NCBI GenBank assembly: GCA_021234535.1
Contig: CM037830.1
Location: 124,001-188,000, forward strand
From: Stichopus chloronotus
Lineage: Eukaryota; Echinodermata; Holothuroidea; Aspidochirotida; Stichopodidae
Length of the DNA: 64,000 nucleotides
Reading direction: 5' to 3'
In this document: positions 37,801-52,800 of the stretch, one piece after another
Layout of the letters: every line of letters starts with the position of its first letter
How positions within the stretch are numbered: the first letter of the stretch is position 1
Notes under the pieces: generated by a model
Told to the model about the DNA's origin: nothing
The model's database searches: none
What the model saw: the letters and a program-made list of their open reading frames with translations, nothing else
Made by a program: the position numbers and the translations under genes

Positions 37801-40800
37801 TCGAGAAGTTTATTAAGTGCAGGCAATGACTGTCAGATCTGACCTCCCCCACAAAAACTAAGTTTTGGTAAAAACAATGGCTGTAACAGTATGCTGTACA
37901 GTATTAAAATAATTAATCTCATCATCATAACGAATGATATCCATTAATGGGCAGAAAATCAAGAGGGTTTTACTCAGTAGTAGCAACATGTTCAGTGACA
38001 AAGAAATAACTCCATTATTAAGTTATCTCTTACAGTATAAATCTTATCAATCATACATACAGAACTATACTTAGTATACAAACATACCCTCTTACCATGC
38101 AACAGTGGCACACATCGACAGTCACTTCAAAAGAAATTATAATGTGAAGTATTTCAGGAGTTTAAACATTGGTTCATGTCCTTACTAATTTATGGTATTC
38201 TGAAAGTAGATATTGTGAATGATATGATGTCATGTCCATTGATTAATATGTTGCAGACATATACAATGCAAGGTACCATGACACATGTCTTCACACAACA
38301 TCAATTCACATGATAACTTCAGCAAGACTTCTAGATTTGAATAGAAGTTATCGTCATTTCAAGATTTCCATGATTGATAACACTGCCATAATCATGCATA
38401 ACCTAAAACAATACATACGATACTATTCTTCTCTTTACATCTTTAATTCTTATGAAACATTGGTCTCTATCTCATCTATTTCATTTCATTTCATGCACAT
38501 ATACATACATATGCTAATACAAATGGATTGGTGATTCCTTAAGTTCAGCATGGAACCAAATCACTGACAGTGAAAATGATGCTTGTTGGGTAAACAAACT
38601 ACCATCTTAGTGGCTTTCCCACTCATTACGTCAATCATAACATAAATTATCATACATATCACAAGAATCAATGTTGGAAATTTGTGAACATACCTGTTGT
38701 GCAGCATCTAGGTTCCTTATGAGAGATGATTCACTATCTCGTACTCTTTCTAACTCTGATTCTGTGTTATTAAGGGTGTTGTGAAGGCCCTCTAACTCTT
38801 GTTGGAAAGCAGTGCATTTTTCTTCTTTATTCTAAAAAACAAAACAAAATAGTAATTGCAAGTAGTTTGACAACAGTGTACTTTATATTTTTAGACACAC
38901 ACTACTGGTTTGATAACATTTATTCTATTACTCTTGTTCCTATGTACAGCTGATACAACTAACTAGTACATCAATTCAGCATATATGTACATTGCGTGGT
39001 TAGTGTAGAACACATACTATTTTTGTTCTTTTCCAAGTGAAGAAATTAGGGTTGGGCAGTGCATACTGGTTCTCAAGTTGGTACTGGTTTTTTGGGACCG
39101 GTACTACTCGGCACTCGTTGAAACCATTCATGACTGATACTGCTACTACTTTCAGTAATCTGCGTGGTTTTCAAAATACAATCAATTATTATCTTTGAAA
39201 TGTACTGTAAAATTTCACATTTCTATCTCAAACTTGTCAAAAAATATGATGCTGCAGGGGGGGGGTAATAAAATCCTAAACAAAATTCACTGTTTTGTTG
39301 AAGCCTAACACAAGTAATGTCACCCAGAAATTCTTAACACTAGGCTATTTTATAGATGAAACTTCCAGTCGCTATGTAAATAACATCAGCCTAGAGGTTA
39401 TAATAGGTGCTTCAGGCTTACTAAAATCCAAAAGACCTGTCCCTGGTAATATTACATGGGTCTCAGAAAGATCCCTGGTATGCATCCAACAAACATTTTT
39501 TGGCCACACACCTAGAATAAATTTGGTTAGGAGATCAATATTCAAACAAATAGCAGATATCCTCTCAAACTACAGTAATTTCAACATTGAATAACATTTG
39601 CCAGTCCTCTGACCATTTATAGACCATATCCAAATCTTTCTGCAAACAAGCAACATCACCTTCACAATGGACCTTAGAAAACAATTTAGTATCGTCAGCA
39701 AACTTAATAATACTTCCTGCAACGTCATCATCAATGTCATTAATAAAAACAGTAAACAGAACTGGTCCTAACACTGACCCTTGAGGTACACCACTACAAA
39801 CAGTTGACCAATCAGAAAAGGCACCACCAAGTTGCACCCTCTGCTTTCCACCAGACAACCAAGCTTTAATCCAATCACTCACAAGTCCAGAAACACCATG
39901 TGCTTGAAATTTGGCAATCAGACGTAGATGAGGAACTTTGTCAAAAGCCTTTTGGAAGTCTAAATATACAACATCTACAGCAAGCCCTGATCAACATACT
40001 TGGTTACCTCATCCATAAAAACGAGCAAGTTCGATTTAAGCAAGATTTGCCACTCACAAAGCCATGTTGGGAAGAACCAGTCAGTTTATGGACACTGAGG
40101 TGATTAACCAATTCATCCCTAATAATGGATTCCATTACTTTGCGCACATGAGATGTAAGACTCACAGGCCTGTAATTGCCAGGATTACTTTTTGCTCCCT
40201 TCATAAAAATAGGTACAACATTGGCATTTCTCCAATCATCAGGTACAGACGAATTCTCTATGCTACTCTTAAAAATCTTAAACAAAGGCAAAGTCAGCTC
40301 CTTAGCTGTCTCCTTTAAAACTCTGGGATAAATTGAGTCGACACCTGGTGTTTTGTCAGACATAAGATTTTCTAACTTATTACAGATAACTTCCTGCTCG
40401 AAAACTATATTCCATAATTCCTCATTCTGACACAAATAGGCAATATACTTATGTAAAGCAAAAACTTTGAAGCTATTTTAAGTGTTAGGAGGATTACTCT
40501 CAGACTGTATCAATTGTGTAAAGTTTCACAGTAAAGTTCAAAATACTGTTCTGTACTAGCTAATTTACGTAGTAACATTAGAGCCAAGTGTAATGTTAGT
40601 GATAGTACGAGACGATAAAGTACGTAATTTTGTCAGCTCTTCAGCACAAATAGAAGCTGCACATCAATATTGTGATACAAATTTAATATAGGCTACCTAT
40701 GCAGTCTGTATAACTTTATGAAGAGTTTGCACATACAGACCTAAGCTTATATTTTTCCAACTGATATGATGTAGAACAGGCGGACCATAGAATCTTGCAC

Positions 40801-43800
40801 AAGCATTTTTTTACATTTGTTTTTCTTATAACTAATACTAAATGAATAATTCACTTTAACTTGTGCTAAAGATTAAATTTGGATGGATGATATGAGATAC
40901 ATGAGTGGATGTATTTATAAATTATTTTTCAATATAACATTTTAGAAAACAACATGCATGAAGGGAAGTAGTGGTACCAGAGTTGGTACCAGTACTGAGG
41001 TGCAAAACCGGTTTTTTTCTGGTACTGACCAACCCTAGAAGCCCTTCATGAAACACAGCAGCAGCAACAGGTAACACTTACTGACAAGTTTGTTTGTAGC
41101 TTAACAACCTGCATTTCATAGTTTTTGGACAGCTCACCCTGTCTTGAAATGTCTTGCTCTAGGATCTGTAATATAAACAAAAAAAAGAAGAAGAAGAAGA
41201 GAGGGACAGTCCTCCTGAACAGAACTGTGATCTCTCATATTCCACATACATCACCACTGACACTTCTTCACATAGTAAATAATATGTTGTAGAGATATTA
41301 CCTTTCCACAAACATATCAGTACACTTAACAAATCAAATCTAGCATCAGTAGCCCAAATGACCAAAGCCTACACTACTCCCAAGAAGCAGATTCAAACTA
41401 CGATACCCTTTAGCAGCTACAAGTGAGAACATTTAACATACTGCCACTGGAAAGGTATGAATTAGTTCTAAACTTTATGAGATCCACGTTTGCCATTATG
41501 CCAATAGATGTAAACTGCCAGTATTTCATGATGTCTGTTACCTAGAAGGGCACTATGGTTCCTTGTGTGAAGATTATTTTAACTGTAGTCATTTAGTCTA
41601 AAACAACGGTGATCCATGATTTATCACATCGCCAAAAAGTTTGGGCCCCATTTTGTCCCCTAGGACACTGATCAGCCATAGGCACTCAACTGCTGAGCTG
41701 AACAAAAGCCCAAGGGCACTGTAGTTCCTTGTGCAGATGCGCAGCAACGTAAAATTATGGGGGAAAACAAGCAGTTTGCATTATTAGGCAAAATAGCCCA
41801 TATGGTCCATTTCTGACTGTGAACTCTCATATCCTGTACATCCCAAAGTTACCTTAGTGCAAACATGACAGACCCTCCACATTTGTAACATAAAATCTAC
41901 ACCAAAAGAAACATATATCATGATTTTATAAAATGGTCCATTTGGACATTTGACCCAAAACATGACACACACCCAGATGGAACCACTTCCATAGTAATAA
42001 TGTGACCAACCATCAACAATGTTACATACAATCTGTACGGGAAGAAGTCATATGCATAATTTTATAAAATGATCACAAGGACCTTTGCCCCAAAGGTCAA
42101 AGGCATTACTAACATTACCGTATTAGTAATGCAACACAATGTCAACTTAGTACTATGGGACCTTCCATCCAAACATACCAAACATCCAAAAAGAACTACC
42201 TTAATAGTGACGTGACACAACCTTAAATTGTACCATACAATCTGCACAGGAAGCATTTTACACAATGTCATAAAATGGCCAATTTCAGCCCTTGGACCCA
42301 ATAATCCTGAACAACATGAATGTACCAGTAGTTATGTGACGCAACTTCGATTTAGTACCATAAGATCAGCAGATGCTGCATTTCGCATGATTTCATAAAA
42401 TGGTCCATTTAGATCTTGGAACCCACAACATTGAACATCCCTAAGGCACTACAACTGCAGTACTAGCAGTGCGCCACAACCTCAACTTAATTGTTAAATC
42501 TGATGAGAAGCAATTGGTGTACTTTCAGACGTTTAGTTCTTTGAGCCACCCATGGCCCACAAGTGACCTCTCACACCCACATTTTGTACACTTTTAAAAG
42601 GCTCATAACCCAAGAATCATTGTCCCTAAATTTAAAAAAAAATGCATCCAAAATTGTTCTTGAGAGAACAATTCATAGCAATTTTGATCAGATAAGGTCC
42701 CTACAAAGAATCTGAAAGCCTCATCACAATTATAACTCACACAGGTTAGGAAGTGTAAATCGCAAACGTTTAGTTACCTTTTATTTTGCACTACTATATG
42801 GAACCGCAATTGTTCTGACACTAAAGCAAATTCAATGATTAAATGAAAGACAAAAACTCATCACCCCAGACAGTTTCAATCCTCCCAACCACTTACGTCT
42901 AGTTCCTCCCTTGGCCTGTCTAAAACTCCCCCCCATTTGTTATCAAAAGAATGGATTCCTATGTACGCTGTGTAGTATAAGCTACACTGCATCATTTGAA
43001 TTTACTGTCAATCTAGGAGTACTGTAACTTGGAACCAGTTGAGAATTTTGCTTTCTGGAAGCTAAAAATATAGCTTCTGGGTGACGAGTTACTGCCTTAA
43101 ATGGACCATATGAGCAAATTGCCTGTCTGACCATCACCTCCATACAGAGCAATCAAATTTCACCTGCACTGATGATACACAATGTACTGCATTTCAGGCA
43201 AAAAAGGTATGGTAGCTAAAGAGTGCCAGTGTTACCTCTGTGGAGATTTAGGATTGTCAATGCTAGGTGGGAACTATTTATTTTAAGGAATACTTTATGT
43301 TTGGGCTTGCAAGACTCCTTTGACCATGGATGAATGAGTTCCTGTGGTTGGGTTTTTTTTTAAGGTAGTCTATTAATTGTTCTCTTCTTTTGATTTATTC
43401 AGGGTCTATTATAGTAAGGGGGCATTGTATTCAGGTTCATCTATGTGAATAGCCAAGGTTAAAGTCCACTTGTCCTGCTTGATTTGGAGAGTGTTCCTTT
43501 CCTGTCAGGATAGCCATTCCAGAAGACAGAGCCGTTTGAGCTAGTTAGTTCCTGTGCACTCTTTCTCTCTACATAACTCTGTATGTCTATGTTATTGCGG
43601 AAAGTGTTTCATGTACTACAGTTGCACCAAGAAGTAATTGAACAAAATTCTGTGCAGCATCTTTTAAGCCTCTTAGAGAGTGCAGAAATGAGCTCTGGGA
43701 TTATATATGATAGCTCTATTGTCCACTCAGGCAACTGACATTGATACTCTCTGTGGTTTCAGCATAACAAAAGGAAGGCATGCCAAAGTTCCTGTGGTCA

Positions 43801-46800
43801 CCTTCTAAACTACAGAATCCTAACCAAACAGTAGCACATTGTTGTGTTTTAAAAAATAAAAAAAGAGAAAAAAAAAGCTGGGTCTGTTTGCTGGAAAAGG
43901 CGTCTTTGTTGTTTATTTTTTACTTATGGATTGAATTTGGTCAACAGAAAATATTAGGCTTCCAAAGGATTCCTGTTTGCTCTTTTATATCCCATGCTTT
44001 TGGGGTTCCCAATTCTCCGTGTTTGAAAATGAAAAATTACGTTTTCCACTTCTTGAATTCTCTGTTTTTTCGTTTTCAACTTTCCCATTTCCATGAATTT
44101 CTGTTTGAAACATAAATGGCAATTGCAAGTTACTTATGTGAGAATTGCTCCACTTGTGTACAAAAGCGCACGGGTATAGGGAACCCATATACACAGTGTG
44201 GCGTTAGGATGAAAACTACATCATCGTAATGAAGGTTTGATCAAAAGAAATCATTCCATACTGCTTCAAAAATTAAATGCTTCACAAAATGTTGTACATC
44301 TCATGTAAACCAAACTATTACATGCATTTTCTAAGTTAAAATGTACAGAAAGGTCCTATTTGAAAATATACAAGAGATCGCCCAAAGCCTTCCGAAAAAA
44401 TACAGTAATTATATCCTAATGAAGTTAGATGTATACATACGGAACAGCCTAACCACCTCAGAAATAACGTGCATATTTCATCGCCCAAGAAAGATCAGCA
44501 GACTGTTTGTAAGTTATAGCAATTAATGCTATTTACTGAACAGTCAAACGTATTCTGTTTTTCCATCCCAGAGACTTAAAATACTGAGCTTTAAGATTGA
44601 ATTTGTAGAAAGATGTCTTCATTGAGGCAACAGTAGCATTAACGTTAGTAGCTTACCCTCCTCAAGTTTTCGAGGGGCTAGGCATACTGAAGTCAGTGCT
44701 AGCGCTCATGGGGAATGCTGGGTTGATTCAATCAGGTGTTTTGGCCAGCGTGTGCTGGGGCGGACTTTTGTATTATGCTTGCTCGATTGTTAAGTTCATA
44801 CAGGAAACTTAAGATGGTAAATCATGTACATTTCATTACTTTTACTTTTTTTCTGCCGTTTTAGAAAGTTTCTCTAAATTTGGTAAATTCTATGAATTTC
44901 CGTAGTTCAAAGTTCAATTTCCATTTTTTTTCCGTAGAAAATTGGTGGCCCTGCTTTACAGAAGAGTTTTTCCCTAATGAAGTAGACTGCAGACTTTTTA
45001 TTCTATTTTCCTTATGCTGTATCACAGAATTGTCACCAGAATGTTGCAATATATTACAGTATGTACCGCACAATGACACTTTTGGTGTAGTTTTGGTTTT
45101 GGTGTTTTGGTTTTGCTGTAGGTTTCATCGGCCACGTTTTAAATCACACAAATGTGATTATTATGATACTGAAAGTTGGGTCCAAAAAGAAAAAACAAAC
45201 GAAAGTCGTCTCTAACTTCTAACAGGTTTACAAACTGCATAAGTGTTTCATTTGTTGTATCCCTTTTGCAAACATCTTCACAATGAAATGTCAACTTTTA
45301 AGCCATGTGTAGCACTAGCCTAGCAGTGTATGATAGTGTGATGTATCATACAAATCATACAATGCAGATAAGTTCAAAAGCTTCAGACGACTTCGTTAAG
45401 AAATATGAGACACTTTCTTTGCAATTTTGGCTGCAGTTAATTCTACTTGTCCTTGTTTGTAATTGTTCATAGAAGGGATTTATCCTAAACATTGTCCCTA
45501 TGTGTCAGCTTTCCCGCTTAGTAACTTGTGGTGATAACCACAACACTAAGTAGCTTATGGTACTGAGTTGAACTACACTTCATAACAACAGACATATCTG
45601 CACAGAGTTGCGGTAAATTTTTGGAGTGCACCTACATGTGATCAATTACTTCTTGGCACCACCGTATGTATGCTAGATGTGTCTGCCAATTTGTCAGTGG
45701 AGATCAAAATAATTTGTATTAATGATTTGTTGGCAATATTTGGATGTGTTTGTTCAAATATAACTTAGTTCTGGAAGAGTTGAACATTTGTAAAACCAAA
45801 TAAAAGAGCAAATCAACACAAAAAATTTTTATGTGCACCTTTCTATCTATGGACTAGGAAAATTTTCAAACTATATATATATGTTTGCACCTAATGAGCA
45901 AGAAGTAATCCTATGAAAACAGTTGTGTTAACAATGGATTTAAAGGACATTTTTGTGTTGATTTGCTCTTTTCTTTGGTTTTACAAATATACTTTAATTT
46001 CTCATGATAAAATATTGTTCAGGGGGTACAATAGTGCAATAGACATTCTCCACTACAAAAACTTTGTCTTTTTTTTCCGGGGGGAGGGTAGCCACACATC
46101 ACAGCTAGAATATCAGTGTTTAAGGCTGCAATAGGGCTTTCCTTTGCCTCATGCTTGACCTCCAACAAAATGAATCAAATTAATCTTCTCATGATAATGC
46201 ATCCATGAATCAAGTATAAAATCTCTCCAAGTTTTCAAATTTGAGATACTGAGTCAACAAGATTTCAGGCTTTTGCACCACCCCCCCCCCCTCGCTAGAC
46301 TTTGCAAAGCCTTTCTTGGCAAATGATTTCTCCTTTGATATATTCCTCAGAAACTGAGCTACTTATACCCAACCGAGGATATGTACTCATCTAGTAATTG
46401 TGTTTCCCTATAATCGCCGTCTGCCGGAAAGACTTTGGACACTTGATAAAATTATGTACACATGAATAGTCATGTTTTACGTTACGGTTAATACATAGTA
46501 AAATACTACCCGTTGGTGTCATAAAATGAGCCAATAGCAGCGATCGAACAATGAGAGAAAATAATGGTACCTAGGCTAACTTTTGCCCTATCACCAGATT
46601 TGCCCACAGCAGAAATAGGATATCACTAAGAGAGACCTAAAACAGTTGAAGAAGAGTAGAAAACTACCATAATATTTACTAAACTAATCAGTCGTAGGTC
46701 CTTTCCCCATCATCACTTGCATTATTTCTCACAATGGCCGTGATTGGCTTCTACCAAATTTGGTAGCCAAAAACAATCGTTTTAGTTAACAGGTGTGTGT

Positions 46801-49800
46801 ATGATTAAAACAAGTGTCCAGAGTCTGCGAGGGCAGTGATCAATGAGGGGAGTAAACACTCTTCTGCAAGAGCAGTACAATAAGTATATGGATGTTCCTT
46901 CAGAGGTGGCGGAACCAAGATTAGGAACAGGAACTTTCCAGCCCAGTCTACCCCACTCCCAGATGACATTTGGCCTCCTCCATAAACAATAGGGCACACC
47001 TTCTCAAAATGGCAGATCTATATACCAAGTTTGATTCTCATCACACTTTTCCTGAGTTAGAGCATACCCAACAAACTGTCACAGACACAAACACCATCAT
47101 ACACACATGCCAACCTTACCATCTTCTCATAATGCATCCATATACCAAGTATAATCTTTGTCCAAGCTTGAAAGCTGGAGATGTTGTGTTAAAAAGGTTT
47201 TGCCCCCAGTGACCCCAGATGTTCTTTGACCTCCACCAAAAACAAAAGGACACACCCTCTCACTACGGTGGACCTACAAACCAAGTTTAAGTTTCATCCA
47301 AATTTCCCCTATTGAGTTAGAGCATACCCAAGCAAGTTTCACAGACATATACACACAACCACACATGCCAACCTGACTGGGTAGGTTCCTTTGCTGACAC
47401 AATAAACCAAAAATGTGATACTATGACTGTGATATTCCTAGCAGCCACTTGAATTGCTTTTACATTAAGATTGTGGCATTGTACTGATATGTTTGCTAGT
47501 GTATCACGAATACAGGCTCCTGCTGTTCTGGAACATCCCTTTATACAAAGTTGTAGATGATAACCAAATTGCAAAGATGTGTTGCGGTTTTACTCACTTA
47601 CAGTAGAGCTCAGAATAATTTGGAAGTTAGTTGCATTATGCATTAGAGGTTTATGGTTTCTATCATAAGATGTGTCATTATTGAAGATATTGTAATGCAA
47701 CAATTGACACTTCCATTTGCAACGGATTGTTAGCTTGCGTTAAGAGCTTTCCCTGATGTACGGTGTACAAGTAAGTGATAGACAGTGCATTGACACTACA
47801 CGCAACAAATATGCAATCTATCCATTTTTCCTGTATAGAGAAATTGTTTAATTAAAGTAGAAATCAGTGTTAAAATGCATCATTACACAATGAGCAACTG
47901 CATGACAGACTGATGATTTTAAAAACATAATTTTCTGATTATATATTGTCTAGCATTCACAAAATTTAACATGCCTCCAAGTCCAAGGCTTCCATTCTTG
48001 AGATATGGTGTATACAAGTGCACAGTTTGCCATCAACTCCTAAACCAAAAATAGTAAGGTTCATCACAACTGATCAATTCAAATTACGCCCAAACTGGCT
48101 TTCTTGAGGTATTGTTCACAAAGTTTCTACAGTTTGACCTCTGCTAGTCACAGCTGACTATTGACCTATAACACAAGCAACTGGGATCTTGCACTCAATA
48201 TCATTGAGATACAAGGGTACTTCATATAGGTTCAGTCAAAACTTGCGTTCTTGAGATACTGTATTGACAAGGTTTTCATGTTCTAACCTCTGCTGGCCCC
48301 AAAAAACAGTTGGCTATCACCAAAAGCCAAGAGAGTTCTTGCATACTATGCATAAAGGGAGACAAAACTGAACAGAAATGGTAATTTTGAACAAGCAAAG
48401 CAGCACACTAAACATTTTCAACCCTTGCACAAAAGGCCCCCAATTGTGTTCAACCAACTGACACCCAATTGCTTATAGCTAACTGGCTACACCCAATCAG
48501 TTACAACCAACTGGCATTCCACTGGATACATCCAACTAGTAGTAACCAACAGGCACATACTGGATATACCCAACTAGACGAAACAAAATGGTACCCCACT
48601 GGCTAAACCCAATTGGTGATAACCAACTGGCTATACCCAACTGGTTATAACAACCTGGCCTCAAATGCAACAAAATGGTTGTAGTCAACTGACAACCAAC
48701 TGGCTTTAGCATTGGCAATAGAATACAGGTCATGAAAACATCTTCAGCATGAAATGTACAGCTTCACATCAGCATTACCTTACCTGTATTTTCTTCTGCA
48801 GTTCCGCCTGAACATTCTCATTCTTCATAATTGTGTCTGTCAAGGCTTTTAGCTTTTGAGTCTACCAACAAAAATAATATTAAAAATGTCATATTAATTG
48901 CATGAAGGTAGTTGTTATATATATTGCAAATCAAGTCCAAGAAAGGACTCATGATGGTGTTAGTCAATATGGCCATTCAGAAGCATCATTGTACTGTACA
49001 ATTAAGCTTACTGGGAAATGCTAAACCTTAGTACACCACTGTTCTGTTGACTTTGGTAACAATTTAAACTGTGGGGATAAATCAGTACCCCAGTCTCTAC
49101 TGGTACTGATGGTACCCAATGCTCTCATTTCTGATGCTGGACCTGTTTGTAAGTAGTAACAGTACTTTCAAAATTTCTTTGTACTGCTGAAATTTATCAG
49201 TACCGGTAGCACGCAAAAAAGTAAACAATCATTTTCCATGAAATGTAGCATTAACTGTATATACTCTCATATTAATATCAGTACCGACCAAGATGCCTCA
49301 CAAATCCAATGCAAAACCAGGACTTGAAAAAATATTTCTTTCCAGAAATTTGTACTGAGTAGTTAGATATTTCCATGCCAAAATTTTACGCCCAGTTGTT
49401 TGATTTAGCAATTACGCGCTGCAGCCCACATGGACAAATCTTCAGCCTGGGGGTGCGCGTCTTTGGAAAAAAATTGGCTTTGCAAAAGTGTTGAGACTTA
49501 CAATGGTGCTTTCCCTTGAAAGCTAAATGTACTGCACCACTATTGTATGGCAAAGAAAAGTCATTCTACATACCAGTCGAGTCCACAGAGCTTTAAGGAA
49601 AATAGGCATTTTCAAAGCACCAACTTGGCAGATAAGGAAAATAACTTTAATCATTGTTAACAATCATTCAGGTTCATCCATAAACATATGCAAAAGCTCA
49701 TTTGTTCAAAGCATTATGCACACTATGAGTTACGGAAGATGCATCATTTGAAAATTTGAATGAACAAAGTATTTTGGAGCAACAAGTAAATTTCTACCTA

Positions 49801-52800
49801 TGAGAAACTTATTTCTTGAAAAGAAGGCTACCGTTCTTCCTTTCTTTTGAATAATCTATCATTCTGTTTCCAAAAATACTAGTCTACAAAATATGATTTT
49901 TGTCTATGAAATAAATGCCTTATTTCCCTTTAGTTTCTGGTGACTCCAGATGGCCTCTCACCATCACAAAAATCGATGGATCTCATCTACTCAATAAGTA
50001 AATTAAATATAGCAAGTCACTAACCAAAACTTCGCTTCCTATCTTGATATGGTGCTCAGATGATATTCAGTTTTTTTAACTCTGGTACAGTGACCACCAT
50101 AATAAAAAAGACTTAAAAAGAATTAAATCAGCAAAATATGGACTACCCACATGTCAAGTAAGAGAATTCTCACAGTTACCCTTCTTGAAATACAGCAAAA
50201 ATGCATAGTAGTTTCGATGTACTCATTATAGTTTCTTTATTGAGCTCATTTCTCAAATATAACTCTTAAGCTAAGAATCAAGGGTTTATATTTGGTGCAA
50301 AGATTTAAGGTGATCACCTAAGGTGAAACACTGGAAAAACACTGGAAACCTTGTGCTTATCATATTTCAAGAAGGAAGGATTCATACAATGTGCCGAAAT
50401 GCCTTGTATTTAGTACAAGAACCTCTTCACTTTGGCAGAGGTCAAAGGCCACTTGAAGCAGTGAGAGGTGGAAGACTGAAAATCTAATGCAAATGATATA
50501 CCTCACGAGAGCGCCAAGTTTTGATGAAAAATCAATGTAAACCAAAACAACAGCTTTGCAATTAACTATATATTTGGAGTTAAAAAAGTGCAAGAGTTTG
50601 AAAAATGCAAGATTCATGTCTGTTACTATTCTATGACATCTCATGCAGAAGATCTTGACCTTTACCGACCCCAAACAACTTTGGACATCCAATAAAAAAA
50701 TAAGGGTTTTGCACTCAATATAGGGTACCATGTCCCACAAAGCAAAGTTTGAGGGTCTATCTATTCTTCTAGTTCAGAATTTCTGTGCATGAGGTTTCCG
50801 GATTTTGATGGCTGGTAAACCTAAATGCCCTTTCCTACCAAAAACAATATTTTCTTTATGTAAATGTCATAACTGCATGATAAATTCCAAAAGTTGTAAA
50901 TAAAAGAAGGTTTCTTAACACTCTACGCCAATCGATGGTGGCACTCAGCTTAGTCCTGCCGGCACTCAAGCAATCCTGGGCAGAATCCTGTATTTGACAT
51001 GTGGTTACTCCAGATGACTTTTGACCTTCACCAAAAATCTTTCCTCTTTATTGACAACCTACATACCAGGTACTGTATTAAGAGTATCTATCATTCCCAT
51101 CTGGGGATATCATGTGCTAAAGGGTTTTAGTACTTGACCTGTGGGGACTCCAGATGACCTTAAACTTACACCAAAAAAAACAGGCATCTTCCTCTCAATA
51201 TAGCAAGCAGACATACCATGTGTAAGAGGAATCCATCATTCCTAACTAGAGAAATCGTGTGCACAAAAATTGCAGTTTATGACCTCTAGTGAACCGGTAT
51301 GATCTTTGACCTCCACCAAAAACAATAGGGTCTTTTCTCTCAATATGGACAACCTGCATACCAAGTACAAAGAGTATCCATCACTCCCATCTGGAGATAT
51401 CACATGCACAAGGTTTTCACTATTTGACCTCTGGTGACCCCAGATGACCTTTGACCTCTGCAAAAAAACAAAAAAGTTCTTTCTCTCAATATAGGAAACC
51501 TACACACCAACTATGAAGAGAATCCATCCATTCTACATGGAGATATCGCATACACAAAGACTTCAGTATTTGACCTTTGGTGACCCAGTATGAACTTTGA
51601 CCTCCACAAAAAGAAACAATAGGGTCTTTCCTCTCAATATGACAGACCTACATACCAAGTACCTAAAGCATCGCTTACTCTTATCTGGAGATATCGTGCA
51701 CACAAGCCAAGTGCCACAAACAGACACACGTACACACACCCTCACATCATCACATAAGTTTCTCTTATATACATCGAAACTAAAAACAATAAGGTAATTC
51801 TAACTGATATGATGTGCTCACATGACAAGCATAAAAAATTTCATGATTCAAGTCTTGAGATACCACATTAATGAATTGTTAAGAGCTTTACCTCTGACAA
51901 ACTTAAATGACCTTTGCCCTTCACAAAAAACAATACTGTCCTTCTACTTGATGTAATACATTAACATACAATGTATCAAAAGTTTAAATAATTTTTGAAA
52001 TGAGTTGATAAGGTGGTCAGTTTTTGAGCTCTGATGACCTCAGATGGCCTTTGATCTCCACCAAAAACACTGCAGTCCTTCTACTTGATATAACACATTA
52101 ACATAAAATTTATCAAAAGTGTAAATAATTTTTGACAGGAGTTAAAGGAATTCTCCACCATCATTTCTCATGTCCTTTAAAAAGATGCGAACATTGTAGG
52201 CAAGTCACTGTTCTTGTTTTCAGGAAATATCACGAAGAATTTGGAAAATGAATTATTTTAATAAATATTCAAGGTACGAACCTGGTGCTAGAAATCAATT
52301 GATTGTGATGTAGTACTGACAAATCTAGATTGAACATTGTTGCTGATTTTCATCTCAAGCTGTGGGTTGCAGTACTGTTCTGATCTCTTATTTGGTGCTA
52401 AAACCTTAGTTTCACTAGGGAGTGGAATACACCTACCTTTCAAAGCATTGTTCAGAGCTACCTAATTGTTAAAGGGTAAGTTGACTTGTAGGACATTGCT
52501 CTGTAAATGATATTGAACTGGTACAGATAACTAAAGGATAGAAATACCTTTGAGCTAATTACACTGCTCAACTTTGCTTGGTTTGGTGGGTCTTAAAGTA
52601 TTAGTAGTAATTAAAAATAACAGCTCCACTGGTTGCATGTGCAAAAAGTATCTTACAGAATGTAGACATGCATTTCTGAACTAAAGAGTTTTTGCATAGC
52701 AAGACCTAGCCAGAGACACGACAAGTGTAAAAAGGGAAAGCAGTATAAATTTGTGGTTCTACGTCACACATTTTCAGGCTCGTGCTGAAGCCCAACTTTC

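Noticed and set aside
43780..45215. Two 111-codon plus-strand frames
   Set aside because: Low-complexity, Phe/Lys-rich translations of AT-rich DNA with no domain or splice evidence.
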